The notes beneath the pieces were generated by a model. It was given only the letters and a program-made list of their open reading frames with translations, ran no database searches and was not told the DNA's origin. From Microvelia longipes (Eukaryota; Arthropoda; Insecta; Hemiptera; Veliidae), in assembly GCA_018340805.1 (NCBI GenBank), contig JACMZG010001913.1, positions 11,788,710 to 11,852,709 of the forward strand: a stretch of 64,000 bases of DNA. The letters are read 5' to 3'. The position numbers and the translations under genes are program-made. Below, in pieces: positions 9,285-20,770 of the stretch; position 1 is the first letter of the stretch; the number at the start of each line of letters is the position of its first letter.

Positions 9285-10478
9285 GTATTCAAAGACGTTT
9301 CCTAACATTTTCCTAACATTCTCCTAACTTTTTCCTAAAAACTTTTTCCTAACATTCTTCCTAACATTTTCCTAACTTTTTCCTACATTTTCCTAACTTT
9401 TCCTACTCCTAACATTTTTCCTAACGTTCTCTATCGTGTTTTAAAAGTCTTTTAGAGGCTTGCATGATTTTATTTAGTAAGACTCAGGTAGATATGTCAA
9501 AAAGTGATACCCAATGTAAGTAAACGTAATATATCGCAAAATATCATTAATAACTTATTACCTGGATTTACGACACACTTTGTCATAATAACAACAATGG
9601 CGCCTTGCTTTGGCGAATGTTAAATATATTAGAAACTTATTTACATATGTTTTCAGTAAACAGTAGAGTTAATACAAATACAATGTTCAATTTATTGTAA
9701 CAGCTTTCATAAATAAAGCAGTATCAAGCGTTTCAAGTTTGAACGTGGACAGGTTATACGAATACAAAGGTGTCTAAATGAACCGTTAATCAGTGCAACA
9801 CTGTTTTCATTTTGCTAAATCGTTTACACAATTTTGTTTTTCGATTTTGTCATCAAATTCATTTTTGGTTGTGTAAAATTTTTTTTGGTATAATAATGGC
9901 TGATTATTCACACCGGAACCAACTGAATTTCCTCTTTGAATCGATAGCCCGCCACAAACAGACCATAGAAAATAAAAAATCTGATTGTGTTAAAAGAATT
10001 TCAGGGAACTCCCTTAATAGTAAGGTAAGTGGAATTAACAGTATTATGTAAATTATGTAGATAGTTATTAATACCACAAAGTGTGTCGTAAATCCAGGTA
10101 ATAAGTTGTTAATAACATTGACATTTTGCGATATATTACGTTATTTACAATGGTATCACTTTTTGACTTGACTACCTTAGGTTCTAACTAAAAAAAAAAA
10201 AATCATGCGAAGCCTCTAAATGACTTATTAAAACACGGGAACGATCATTTAAATTTCGTGGCTTAAAACATTTCCCTTACCTAAACCTAAGGTGAGTGTT
10301 AGGAGTTAGGAAAATGTTAGGAGAATGTTAGGGAAAAATGTTAGGAGAATGTTGGAAAATGTTAGGAAAATGTTAGGAAAAAAGTTAGTGTTAGAGAATG
10401 TTAGGAGAATGTTTTGGAAAATTAGGAAATGTATAGGAAAAGTTAGGAGAAATGTATAGGAAACGTTTTTGAATACGG
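9285..10478. mobile_element. DNA-transposon-like element with ~300 bp inverted repeats inserted in the satellite
   Basis: The outer ends read CCGTATTCAAAGACGTTTCC and, inverted, CCGTATTCAAAAACGTTTCC. Each arm then carries a run of TTCCTAACA-type subrepeats (9298-9430 and 10270-10450 inverted) and a conserved inner block containing AATAACTTATTACCTGGATT and GTCGTAAATCC (about 9545-9583 and 10080-10125). The unique centre (about 9590-10075) holds one open exon. Satellite sequence resumes immediately outside both ends, so the element inserted into the array. Subterminal tandem motifs resemble transposase-binding arrays. The target duplication is not clear, so the superfamily is unassigned. Confidence 0.75.
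9896..10024 (+). CDS. Myb/SANT-like DNA-binding exon of a transposon-associated protein
   Basis: The frame from ATG at 9896 gives 43 residues ending at a strong donor (AAG|GTAAGT at 10025). The peptide has the pattern MADYSHRNQLNFLFESIARH followed by KQTIENKKSDCVKR. This looks like the first helix and linker of the Myb/SANT-like domain (PF13873 type), whose members share an acidic or polar start, LF..I..HK.(I/V)IENK+(S/T)D, and then a lysine-rich helix. Such proteins often accompany PIF/Harbinger-type transposases. The rest of the domain (helices 2-3) and any transposase are not visible, so this is probably a deleted, non-autonomous derivative. The family call is by motif recognition only; a chance frame is less likely because of the well-placed splice donor. 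Confidence 0.5.
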
Positions 10479-12426
10479 AAAGAAATTGTAAACTTCATTG
10501 TAATTAAGGAGAAGAAGCTTTATAAAGAATGAAAACATTCACGTATTATACAAACAGAAACAATTCAAGGTTTTAGTCCAAAAGAATTAATATTATTACT
10601 AGGAGAAAAGGCTTTATAATAGCATTTAATCTATGTATTTAAGACAAACCGAATTGAATTTTTTAGGAAGCCATCACGTCTAAGTTTTAGTCCAAAAGAA
10701 TTAAACTTATGTAGAATTTAAATAGAAATAAAATTAGTTTAACCAAAATTGAATTTAGTATTAAGGAAAAAGCTTTATAAATAGAATGAAATCATTCACG
10801 TCTAGGTTTTAGTCCAAAAGAATTAAACTTAGTATTAAGGAAAAAAGCTTTATAAATAGAATGAATGAACATTTACGTCTATGTTTTAGTCCAACAAGAA
10901 TTAATTTGTATTAAGAAAAAGCTTTATAAATAGAATGCAAATTACGTCTAGTATAGTCCAAAAGAATTAAACTTAGTATTAAGGAAAAGCTTATATAATA
11001 GAATGAAAACATCACGTCTAGGTTTAGTCCAAAAGAATTAAACTTTGTATTAAGGAGAAAAGCTTTATAAATAGAATGAAAGCATTCACGTCTAGGTTTA
11101 GTCAAAAGAATTAAACTTAGTATTAAGGAAAAAAGCTTTATAATAGAATGAAATCATTCACGTCTAGGTTTTAGTCCAAAAGAATTAAACCTTTGTATTC
11201 AGGAAAAAAGCTTTATAAATATAATGAACATTCACGTCTAGGTTTTAGTCCAAAAGAATTAAACTTTGTATTAAGGAAAAAAAAGCTTTTTTAAAATAGA
11301 ATGAAAACATTCACGTCTAGGTTTTAAGTCCAACGAATTAAACTTACGTATTAATAAGGAAAAAAAGTCTTTATAAATTAGAATGTAAAAACATTCTTAC
11401 CGTTAGAGTTTTAGCCAAAGAATTAAACTTTGTATTAAGGAAAAAAGCTTTATAAATAGAATGAAATCATTCACGTCTAGGTTTTTTAGTCTAAAAGAAA
11501 TTAAACTTTGTATTAAGAAAAAGCTTTATAAATAGAATGAAACGCACACGTCTAGGATTTAGTCCAAAAGAATTAAAAGCTTTGGTATTAAGGAAAAAAG
11601 CTTTATAAAATTAGAAGAAAGTCCAATTCACAGATAGGTTTTAGTCCAAAAGAATTAAACTTTGTTATTAGAGGAACAAAAAAGCTTTATAGCTTTATAA
11701 ATAGAAAAAGCATTAACATTTGTAAAGGGAGAAAAAAGCTATTCACGTCTAGGTTTTAGTCCAAAAGAAATTAAACTAGGTATTAAGGAAAAAAGCTTTA
11801 TAAATAGAATGAAATATCACGTCTAGGTTCTTAGTCCAAAAGAATTAAACATTGTGTTAAGGAGAACAAGCTTTATAAAGAATTAAAAACATTTCACGTC
11901 CTAGGATTTAGTCCAAAAAGAATTAAACTTAGGAAAAAAAGCTATAAAAGTATTTCAAGGAAAAGAAAAACTTTGTAAAGCTTTAATAAATAGAATTGAA
12001 AGCATTCACGTCTAGGTTTTAGTCCAAAAGAATTAAACTTTGGTATTAAGGAAAAAGCTTATATAAATAGAATGAAATCATTCTACGTCTAGGTTTTAGT
12101 CCAAAAGAATTAAACTTTGTATTAAGGAGAAAAGCTTTATAAATAGATGAAAACATTCACGTCTAGGTTTTAGTCCAAAAGAATTAACTTTGTATTAAGG
12201 AGAAAAATGCTTATAAATAGAAATGAAATCATTCACAACGTCTAGGTTTTAGTCCAAAAGAGATAACCTAGTTATTAAGGAAAATAAGCTTATAAATAGA
12301 ATGAAAACATTCAACGTCTATGGTTTTTACGTCCAAAAGAATAAAACTTTGTATTAAGAAAAAAGCTTTATAAATAGAAGAATAATCACGTCTGGTTTTT
12401 AGTCTAAAAGAATTAAACTTTGTATT

Positions 12427-12427
12427 N
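12427..12427. other. Single ambiguous base (N) inside the satellite
   Basis: The only N in the window; it breaks a repeat unit (TGTATTN, then TTCACG). About 40 bases of the expected unit are missing at this point, so it probably marks an assembly join or collapsed gap rather than one unread base. Confidence 0.7.
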
Positions 12428-15357
12428 TTCACGTTCTAGGTTTAGTCCAGAAAAGAATTAAAACTTTGTATTAGAAAAAGTTTATAAATAGATGAAATCA
12501 TTCAGTCTAGGTTTAGTCCAACAGAATAACGTTTGTATTAAGGAGGAAAGCTTTATAAATAGAATGAAAGCATTCACGTCTAGTTTTAGTCCAAAAGAAT
12601 TTAAAACTTAGTATATAAGGAAAAAGTTGTATAATAGGAATGAAATATTCACCTAGGTTTTAGTCCAAAAGAATTAAACTTAGTATTAAGGAAAAAAGCT
12701 TTATAATAGAATGAAAAACATTTCACGTCTAGTTTTAGTCAAAAGAATAAACTTATGTATTAAGGAAGAAAAGCTTTGATAAATAGATAGAAATCATCAC
12801 TCTAGGTTTTAGTCCAAAAGAATAACTTGAGTATTAGGGAAAAAGCTTTATAAAATAGAAGTTGGAAACATTACGTCTAGTTTTAGTCCAAAAGAATAAA
12901 CTTAGGTATTAAGGAAAAAAAAGCTTTATAAATAGGAATTGAATCATTCGACGTCTAGTTTTAGTCTAAAAGAATTAATACTTTGTATTAAGGAAAAAAA
13001 AGGCTTTATAAATAGAATGAAATCATTCAGTCTAGGTTTTAGTTCTAAAGAATTTAAAACTTTGTATTAAGGAAAAAGCTTGATAGAATAGAAGAAGCAT
13101 TCACGTCTATTTTAGTCAAAGAATAAACTTTTATTAAGAAAAAGCTTATATAATAGAATGAAAAACATTCAACGTCTAGGTTTTAGTCCAAAGAATTTAA
13201 ACTTGTATTAAGGAGAAAAAAGCTTTATAAACAGAATTAACATTCACGTCTAGTTTAAGCCAAAAGAAGATAAACTTGTATTAAGGAGGAAAAAGCTTGT
13301 ATAAAATAGAATAGAAAACAGTTCACGTCTAGTTTTGTCCAAAAGAATTAAAACTAGTATTAGGAAAAAAGCTTAAAATAGAATTGAATTTCATTCCTTC
13401 TAGTTTTAGTCCAAAAAAGAATTAAACTTTGTATTAAGGAGAAAAAGCTTTATAAATAGAATGAAAACATTCACGTCTAGGTTTTAGTCCAAAATTTAAA
13501 CTTAGCTATAAGGAAAAACTTTAAATAAGAATGAAAGTCATTCAGTCTAGGTTTAGTCCAAAAGAATTAACTTTGTATTAAGGAGAAAAAGCTTTATAAA
13601 GTAGATGAAAGATTCAACGTCTAGGTTTTTTAGTCAAAAGAATTAAACTTAGTATTAAGGAAAAAAGCTTTATTAAATAGAATGAAATACATTCAGTCTA
13701 GGTTTTAGTCCAAAGAACTTAAACTTAAGTATTAAGGAAAAAAGCTTTATAAATAGAATGAAACATTCACGGTCTAGGTTTTGTCCAAAGAATTAAACTG
13801 TTGTATTAGAGAAAGCTTTATAATAGAATGAAAATCATTCCGTCTAGAGTTTTAGTCAAAAGAATTAACTTAGTTTAAGAAAAAAGCTTTTAAATAGAAT
13901 GAAACAATATCACGCTAGGTTTTAGTCCAAAAAGAATATAAACTTGTATTAAGGAAAAAAAGCTTTATAAATGATGAAATCAACACGTCTAGGTTTTAGT
14001 CTAAAAGAATTAAACTTTGTATTAAGGAAAAAGCTTTTAAATAGAATGAATCAGTTCACGTCTAGGTTGTTATCTAAAAGAATTACAACTTGTATTAAGG
14101 AAAAAAAGCTTTATAAATAGAATGAAGCATTCCACGTCTAGGTTTGGTCCAAAGAATTAAACTTTGTATGAAGAAAAAAGCTTTATAAATAGAATGAAAC
14201 ATTCACGTCTAGGTGTTTAGTCCAAAAGAAATGAAACTTTGTATTAGGAGGAAAAGCTTTATAAACAGAATTAAAACATTTCACGTCTAGTTTTGCCAAA
14301 GAAGGTAAACTTTGTATAAGGAGAAAAAGCTTTATAAATAGAATGAATCATTCACGTCTAGTTTAGTCTAAAGATTTAAACTTTGTATTAAGGAAAAAGC
14401 TTTTATACATAGAATGAAACATTACGGTCTAGGTTTTAGTCCAAAAGAAATTAAAACTTTGTATTTAAGGAAAAAGCTGTATAAATTAGAATGAAAACAT
14501 TCACGTCTAGGTGTTAGTCCAAAAGAATTAACTTTTGTATGTAGGAAAGGCTTTATTAATAGAATGAAGATTCACGTTGGTTTTATCCAAAAGAATTAAT
14601 TTGTTATTAAGGAAAAAACTTTATAATAGAATGAAACATTACGTATAGGTTTTAGTCCAAAGAATTAAACTTTGGTTTTAAGGAGAAAAGCTTTATAACA
14701 GAATTAGACATTCACGTCTAGGTTTTTAGTCCAAAAAAGAATTAAACTTTGTATTAAGGAAGAAAAAGCTTTTAACAGAATTTAAACATTCCGTCTAGGT
14801 TTAGTCCAAAAGAATTTAAAAAACTTGTATTAAGGGAAAAGAGCTTTATAATAGATTGAAATCATTCACGTCTAGGTTTAGTTCAAAGAATTAAAAACTT
14901 GAGTGATTAGGAAAAAAGCTTGTATAATAGAATAAATCAGTCACGTCTAGTTTAGATCCAAAGAATTTAAAGCTTAGTGCTTAAGAAAAAGCTTTATAAG
15001 ATAAGAATGAAAACATTCACGTCTAGTTTTAGTCCAAAAGATTAACTTAGTATTAAGGAAAAGAGCTTTTATAAATAGATTTGAAATCATTCACGTCTAG
15101 GTTTTAGTCCAAAAGAATTAAACTTAGTATTAAGGAAAAAAGCTTTATAAATAGAATGAAAACATTCACGTCTATTTTAGTCCAAGAATTAAACTTTGTA
15201 TTAGGAGAAAAAGCTTTATAAAACAAGAATTAAAACATCACGTCTATGTTTTAGTCCAAAAGATTTAAACTTACTACTGAGATAAAAATCTTTATAATAC
15301 AATAAAAACATTCATGTTTATGTTTTAGTCCAAAATAAATAAACTAAGTACTAATAG

Positions 15358-15575
15358 ACCAAGAGCCCAGGGGTGTTTTCTTAATAAAAAACGTAATAGT
15401 TTGGACTAAGATTAATTTTATCCTTTGCATTTTTCATATGACAGATCTGCAATTCTGCCACCTCAAATTCGATGGGTGCCTACTCGGAGAGCCATGAAAG
15501 TGGTCAAATTTAGCACCTAAGTTAATAAAAAGTGTAATGGCTGGAACTGGTCTCAATTTTTCGTAAATAAGGAGA
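15358..15575. mobile_element. Rearranged copy of the CCAAGAGCCCAGG MITE
   Basis: It begins ACCAAGAGCCCAGGGGTG, like the palindromic MITE at 48963-49246. It contains AGATCTGCAATTCTGCC and ends with TAATGGCTGGAACTGGTCTC and AATTTTTCGTAAATA. The order differs from the complete copy, so it is a rearranged or truncated relative. Confidence 0.6.
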
Positions 15576-15930
15576 GAAAGCTTTATGAGCAATAAAAAAT
15601 GAATACATTTTTGCTGTCATTATTGCGGGTTAATGACGTCATAAAAAAAATTTCCGAACATCACAACCACTGCGATGGACTGATTTTTCTACAAAGTTTC
15701 CACTCTCTAGCATAAATACACAGCCACACACACCACACATATTATAGTATATATATATATATATATATATATTATTATATATATTATATATATTATAGTA
15801 TAATATATAAAAGTATCAGCGAGGCTATTAACACCTGAAACAGATAATTCCGGTAACATCCCCTTGTCGGATTTTTTGCAAACAGTATTTCTTCGAAAGT
15901 AATAACTAATTGAGTTTACATTTGGCATGA
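15576..15930 (-). mobile_element. 5SL body fragment with a (TA)n tract
   Basis: The minus-oriented body blocks are recognisable (TTATTGCGGGTTAATGACGT, CTGAAACAGATAATTCCGG, and GTCGGATTTTTTGCAAACA). A (TA)n tract lies at about 15748-15810. No coding. Confidence 0.6.
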
Positions 15931-16004
15931 GTGTTCTTTATGTAATACACCAGTGTACAGCGTTTTATTTCGTTACGACTTAAATTTTTATTCGACATTT
16001 TTAT

Positions 16005-16240
16005 CGTCAGTATGCGGATAGGTAACCGCTAGGATAATCTTTCATTTCTAAGAGATAGGAGAAATCCTTTCTAATCCTCTCTGATCGTCTCCTTTCTAAG
16101 ATTGAGCGAAATGTGTTATAAGATATAAATTTGCGTAGTTTCAATTTTGAGGATGAGCAAAAATAGAGCAAACTGGTGAGGACGAGCGTAGCTAATCTGA
16201 CACGGTGATGAAAAGTTCCCAGGTACCCCGTACCTAATTA
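16005..16240 (+). mobile_element. 5SL 3' fragment
   Basis: A short 5S-like piece (TGCGGATAGGTAACCGCTAG, about 16014-16033) is followed by GAGGACGAGCGTAGC and the terminal AGTTCCCAGGTACCCCGTAC. Confidence 0.6.
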
Positions 16241-16719
16241 TTTCGGTTACATAAAGTTTATTAATGTACTGTATTTTGTTAGTAGATGAGATATTAATTG
16301 CATACTTACAATAATGTTAAATTCCTATTTTATACACAAATTGTTATATTTTCTAGTCTCCCAAAAGACACTTGAAGTTCATCGTTCAGTATTTATTAAT
16401 ATAAAATAGACTACATACTGTAACTTAATTCATTAATTAAGTGATGTTCATTGTCACTTTGCCATTAATAAATTAATCATTAAAAACACCACTGACACTG
16501 TCTTTTAACAAATTAATTAGTTACTCCAGAAATATTTTTTAAATAAAATAAAAATGCACCAACTTCCAATTTAAATTAAATTCACAAAAATTAATTATAT
16601 TAAATTATGGCACTTTTGAACAAATTCAAAACTTTAAGTAAGATACTTTATTTTATAAAGGGAATTTATTTTAGAGCGGAGTTTTAAAAAACGATAAATT
16701 TATTATGTTTAAATTACAG
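16241..16719. other. AT-rich DNA, nothing recognised
   Basis: No supported feature. Confidence 0.45.
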
Positions 16720-16885
16720 TGTTTTAAAGTCGATGTTTGATGCTCTAATTGAAAAGAATCAGGCTAGAGAAATTGAAATTATGACTAATATGAGAACTTG
16801 TGTTGGGTTTAGTATCGCTAGAGAAACTCTAGTCCAAGCATGTTCCTTGGCGCCGTTTAGAAATGGTCTTTCTAGTGGCAGATGA
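16720..16885 (+). CDS. Possible coding exon or exon remnant, unknown family
   Basis: After a plausible acceptor (AAATTACAG|T) an open frame of 54 codons runs to a TGA at 16883. Its composition is protein-like (LKSMFDALIEKNQAREIEIM, then TNMRTCVGFSIARETLV), charged and helical, unlike the surrounding AT-rich frames. I do not recognise the family. There is no matching upstream exon or downstream gene in view, so it may be an isolated remnant. The 128-codon frame on the opposite strand (16829-17215) has no recognisable domain. Confidence 0.25.
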
Positions 16886-17335
16886 ATCTTGGTCAGTCCC
16901 GGGTGGGTGCAAAGGATAACTCTTTAATAGGTTGTGTGCGATATTGAAAAACACGTGACTAAATTCATTACTAGTTTTATAAGTCTCGTAATAAGAATCA
17001 CAAAACAAGGGTCTATTTAATCCCCCACATTTTTTCAGATTTATGGTACCGGTTTTTTCTTCAATAGCCAATACCATTTTAACTGTTAGGATTACGCATT
17101 TAACGTTAGTTTTGTTAACGTGGCTGGTAACAAAAATTAAATTTAAAGTTTTTTTAAGTAACATGTATGTTCGATTTTTGCGCAACTTGTTACTTTTTTG
17201 TCTTATTACGGTCAATAACCACCATCTTCCAAATTGTTTGATTGTTCTTTCTTAGAATTCTTTTTTTTAATTTATTAAAATTCTTCTAAGAATTTTTTTT
17301 TTTCTAAAAGGGCATGTTTAAAAGTTTTTTAACAA
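16886..17335. other. Non-coding DNA with a short palindrome
   Basis: A palindrome centred near 17275 (TTCTTAGAATTC, then GAATTTTAATAAATT-type reverse, then TTCTAAGAA) is the only structure. The overlapping opposite-strand frames look like chance. Confidence 0.4.
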
Positions 17336-17575
17336 ATGTAATTATTCATGAAAAAGCAATAGAAAAGCATTTCTTCATTAATAAAAAGACAATGTAGCAA
17401 CGTGTGCACCAATAGTTTGTTCATGAAAAAGCAATAAAAAAGCATTTTCATATTAAAAAGGCACTGAACACGTTGTCACCATAGATTGTTCATGACAAAG
17501 CAATAAAAAAGCTTTTTCATTAAAAAAGGCAATGTACAACGTTTGCAACCATATAAGCAATAAAAAAAATTATTA
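17336..17575. repeat. ~75 bp tandem repeat, about three copies
   Basis: The unit contains TTCATGAAAAAGCAATAAAA, then AGCATTTTCATTA, AAAAGGCAATGTA and CAACGTGTGCACCA. Copies begin near 17345, 17420 and 17490, followed by a partial copy. Confidence 0.75.
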
Positions 17576-19439
17576 GGCAAGGATGTTTGTTTTGAAATTG
17601 GGAGTGTTATTAGCAACCCTATAATTGGTAAAATAGGCGAACAGCTGTGCGCCTCCAATTCTTTCCTCGTATTATTTTCTACTTACTGGGTACCAATTTG
17701 GTACTTTTTGGGAGTGTTTGAAGGTATTTGAAATTTGATCTTACTTTCAAATCAAAGGCAAAGAAGTTTTATAAGGCTTTTCTTTTGCAAACTTGATTAT
17801 TTCCCAAGTCTTCGTTAAGAGCTTTTTATGTCCCGGATGTGATTGCGGCTTACGTAACGAGGCCAAAAATGTGTCGTTTTCAAAAAAAAGACTATTTAAT
17901 TTTTTCTTGGGAGTACACTTTTCCACGTACAGATTTTATGACGTAATACAATGTTTCTTTATATTAATTTAATCGTGTCCGTATACCTTATAGTACCTTT
18001 ATTTTTTAAAAAACCACCTAGAGGTTAAAAATTAATTTCCGGAAACAATATATGCCTTTGATAACGTATTCATTTGCTAAAATAAAACAATTTTTGCAAT
18101 AAAAGATTTAAGGTTTTAATTTTATTTAGCCCCAGAACAATAAAAAATAAGAATAAATTGTTTTCAAATCCAAAATTAATAAATATTTGTACAATTTCTT
18201 TCAGATAATATTCTATTGTTTAAATAACGGGGCACAATCAGAGGGGTACGCAGGACAACAATTTTTTTGTTATTTTTATCACACATTCAATTTCTCTTTA
18301 AAGGGATCATTTACATCAAAATTTCATCTATTTTCCTCTTGGGCAATTTACGAAAAATTTACTTTTCGTACAAGGTTTAGTGCAAATTTTTATTTCAATG
18401 AATGTAAAGAATTATATATTTTTTAAAATTTTGTTAGTATACGCATGCGCCAACCCTATACCTGGAGCTACTGTACCATATATGTAGTAAGTGAGTGAGT
18501 GTTAGTCAATTTTTTAAAAGAAATTATACAAGTAAAAAAACATATTTCTACTAAATAATCTTTTCAAGGAACAGCTCTTGGGCAAACTGTAAAACTCCTC
18601 AAACTCAGGTTCACCAAAAAAAAAAAATTAATTTTTATTCTTATTCAAATATATTAATAAACATAGGGTATATTAGGGTTTACTCTTATATTTAACCCAG
18701 TTTAACTTCTTGTTCAGTATTTAATGCTAATCCCCTAACTTATTCTCTCTGGCGCTTTTCCACTGGGAGCCTCATTTGCTTATTTAAAGAAAAATAGCTA
18801 AACTAATATCCAATCTTAATTAGCCAATATTACACCTAAAACTTCATTCTAATATCCATGATCTTAAAGTCTTACACAGTCAGAATACACTGGAGCAACC
18901 TTTACTTAGTACTTGTGGAGAAGAGTGGGTCAGTAAGAAAAGGGGGAGGTAGCGTGCTACCATGCTAGCGTGTGTGGTAGCTGTGCTGAGGTTGTTGTGG
19001 AGTCAATGTAAGAATTACCCACACTTGTTGAATGTTGTATTTTTTAAAGAACTTTTCTAGAGAAAAGGTATAATGCAGAGATTTATATAAAAATATATAG
19101 AAAGGCATTATCATTATAGAATACATTTATTATAATACTGAATTTTATAACTTCATCATTAACCCACGTTACAGATCTCTTAGGCTTCTATACAAATATG
19201 ATTAAACTTAAAGAAAAGGAATGTGTAAACAGTAAAGGACCAATAAGAGCACAGCTAGAAGTGTCTTAATGGTATATATATTTCTCAAATTATACCAACC
19301 TAGCATTACCGGTATACTACAATCTATACAAGACATCCTCCCTTGGCAACCTTCGCTTCAAGGACTGAGCAGGAACTCTAATTAAGATACTGCTGTATTG
19401 TTCAATAACTTCACTACAACTCTTAGACCAGCAAGCCAC
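17576..19439. other. Long AT-rich stretch, nothing recognised
   Basis: Read on both strands; no coding frame with family-like composition, no RNA gene and no shared repeat was found. The 79-codon frame at 18187 is phenylalanine-rich and looks like chance. Confidence 0.4.
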
Positions 19440-20770
19440 TTCACTTCGGCTTTCCTAACTAGTAGCTTCTGGCGTTTCAATTTCCGGTGAACTCCATGAG
19501 GGCGGTTGTTGTTGAAGGGACATTGCTTCCTTCGGGCATAGATCTGTCTACGACATACATACGGCGGGTCCTTTGGGTATGGCTTATGTAAACGCTATGA
19601 GGTCCAATGTTACCACCTCTAAACCGTTGCCGTCAGTTTCTGTAACGGATTCGGCTTCGGCTATAACGATCGCTGAAGCCCTGCAGCTGTCTAAAATCGA
19701 CAAAGAGCCACCGACAGTAACTTTTGTGGAAGTGATATTGAAGATATGAGCTTTGTTCATAGGTGGGCTTCATCCCTACTTTCATCAAAGGAATTATGGA
19801 TAGCAATGGCAACTTCAGATAAATATCAACCAACTTGAAGGAGAAGTCTTGAAATGGTGGAGATCAAAGTGCTTACTCTACCCTTAATTCAAAAACTTCG
19901 AAAATCTACTGATCATCGAAGCCATACCAAGCCTTCTTGCACAGCTAGTATACTAGCAGACATCTATAAAAAACCTTAACTTCCATCAACACCTGCTAGT
20001 GTCATACTCAAACACAAAATAGGCCTATTACGGAAATTAAATATTAAATGCTCTGACTTAGTAGAAATACTATGAACCGGACATAAGAAGACAACTCTGG
20101 AATACCCAATCTGCTACATTATAGGAGTTATTTCACTTAAATTGTAAATGCGAATCTTTATTAGTAACCACAGCGGGTCCTAACCGTTCTTGCAAAGAGC
20201 CCAAGCCGACCAAGACTTCGGTCCAGAACAACTGGAACGACACCTATACCTACCAAAAAAAAAGAAAGAAAACTAAGGTTCCTAAATATTGGCACGACCC
20301 AGAGTACCACCTTCACAAAGACTGCCTGCGGTTCAAAAACCGATCGCAAAAAAGAAGGAAAATAAAAATGAATCCTGGAGAAAAAAGCCAGAAACTGAAA
20401 AGAAGGAAAACTCCAAAGTGGCTCCAGGAAAGGTCGCTCCAGGACCCACCAAGAAAGAGTAAAGCTCCATCGCAACCATCAACACCCGGATTCCTCACAT
20501 TCGGGTCGTGTTAAATGAAATACCTGATCTAGCCAGAGTGGATTCTGATGCATCCCACATCATAGTCAGAGAGAACATACCCCAAAGTGTCCAGCTCATG
20601 AAAATTGAAGACCATACTACCTTCTCTGCTGACCCTAAAAATAAAATTAAAGTTCTAAGGAAAGTCAAGGAATCACTCTTCATCAACAAAGAAACCCACG
20701 ACGTATCTTTCCTAGGTACTCAAAATCTTACCAAACAAGTCATTCTTGTCAGAACATGGAGTTTTTGAAT
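19440..20770 (+). pseudogene. Decayed ORF tract, possibly a retroelement ORF1
   Basis: Base composition is less AT-rich here and several plus-strand frames look protein-like but are broken by stops and frameshifts. There is a Ser/Thr/Pro-rich segment near 19578-19760 (EALQLSKIDKEPPTVTF), a lysine-rich, low-complexity segment near 20330-20460 (KKPETEKKENSKVAPGK), and an 86-codon frame at 20508-20768 (VLNEIPDLARVDSDASHIIV). This layout, basic low-complexity followed by a folded segment, would fit a gag-like ORF1 of a LINE or a viral-like insertion, but no zinc knuckle or RT is visible. Function is unknown. The minus-strand frames at 20161-20498 are shadows. Confidence 0.3.

Larger units (their letters stand above)
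9158..15340. repeat. ~75 bp satellite array, about 6 kb
   Basis: A single unit recurs head to tail: TTCACGTCTAGGTTTTAGTC, then CAAAAGAATTAAACTTTGTA, then TTAAGGAAAAAAGCTTTATA, then AATAGAATGAAAAC. About two units lie left of an inserted element (9285-10478) and some 65 units to its right. Units differ mainly by one-base insertions and deletions, scattered so densely between 11300 and 15300 that uncorrected long-read error is a likely contributor. There is no coding capacity. Confidence 0.93.

Noticed and set aside
9298..9430. Telomere-like TTAGG repeats (the CCTAA-type motif, with TTAGG inverted near 10300-10450)
   Set aside because: The units are irregular TTCCTAACA/TGTTAGGAA variants within transposon arms, not a TTAGG telomeric array.
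16829..17215. 128-codon minus-strand ORF
   Set aside because: No recognisable motif, no splice sites, and it overlaps a more protein-like frame on the other strand; composition fits chance.
20161..20498. Minus-strand ORFs of 104 and 61 codons rich in Phe, Leu and Ser
   Set aside because: Antisense of a lysine-rich plus-strand tract; poly-Lys codons read backwards give Phe/Leu.
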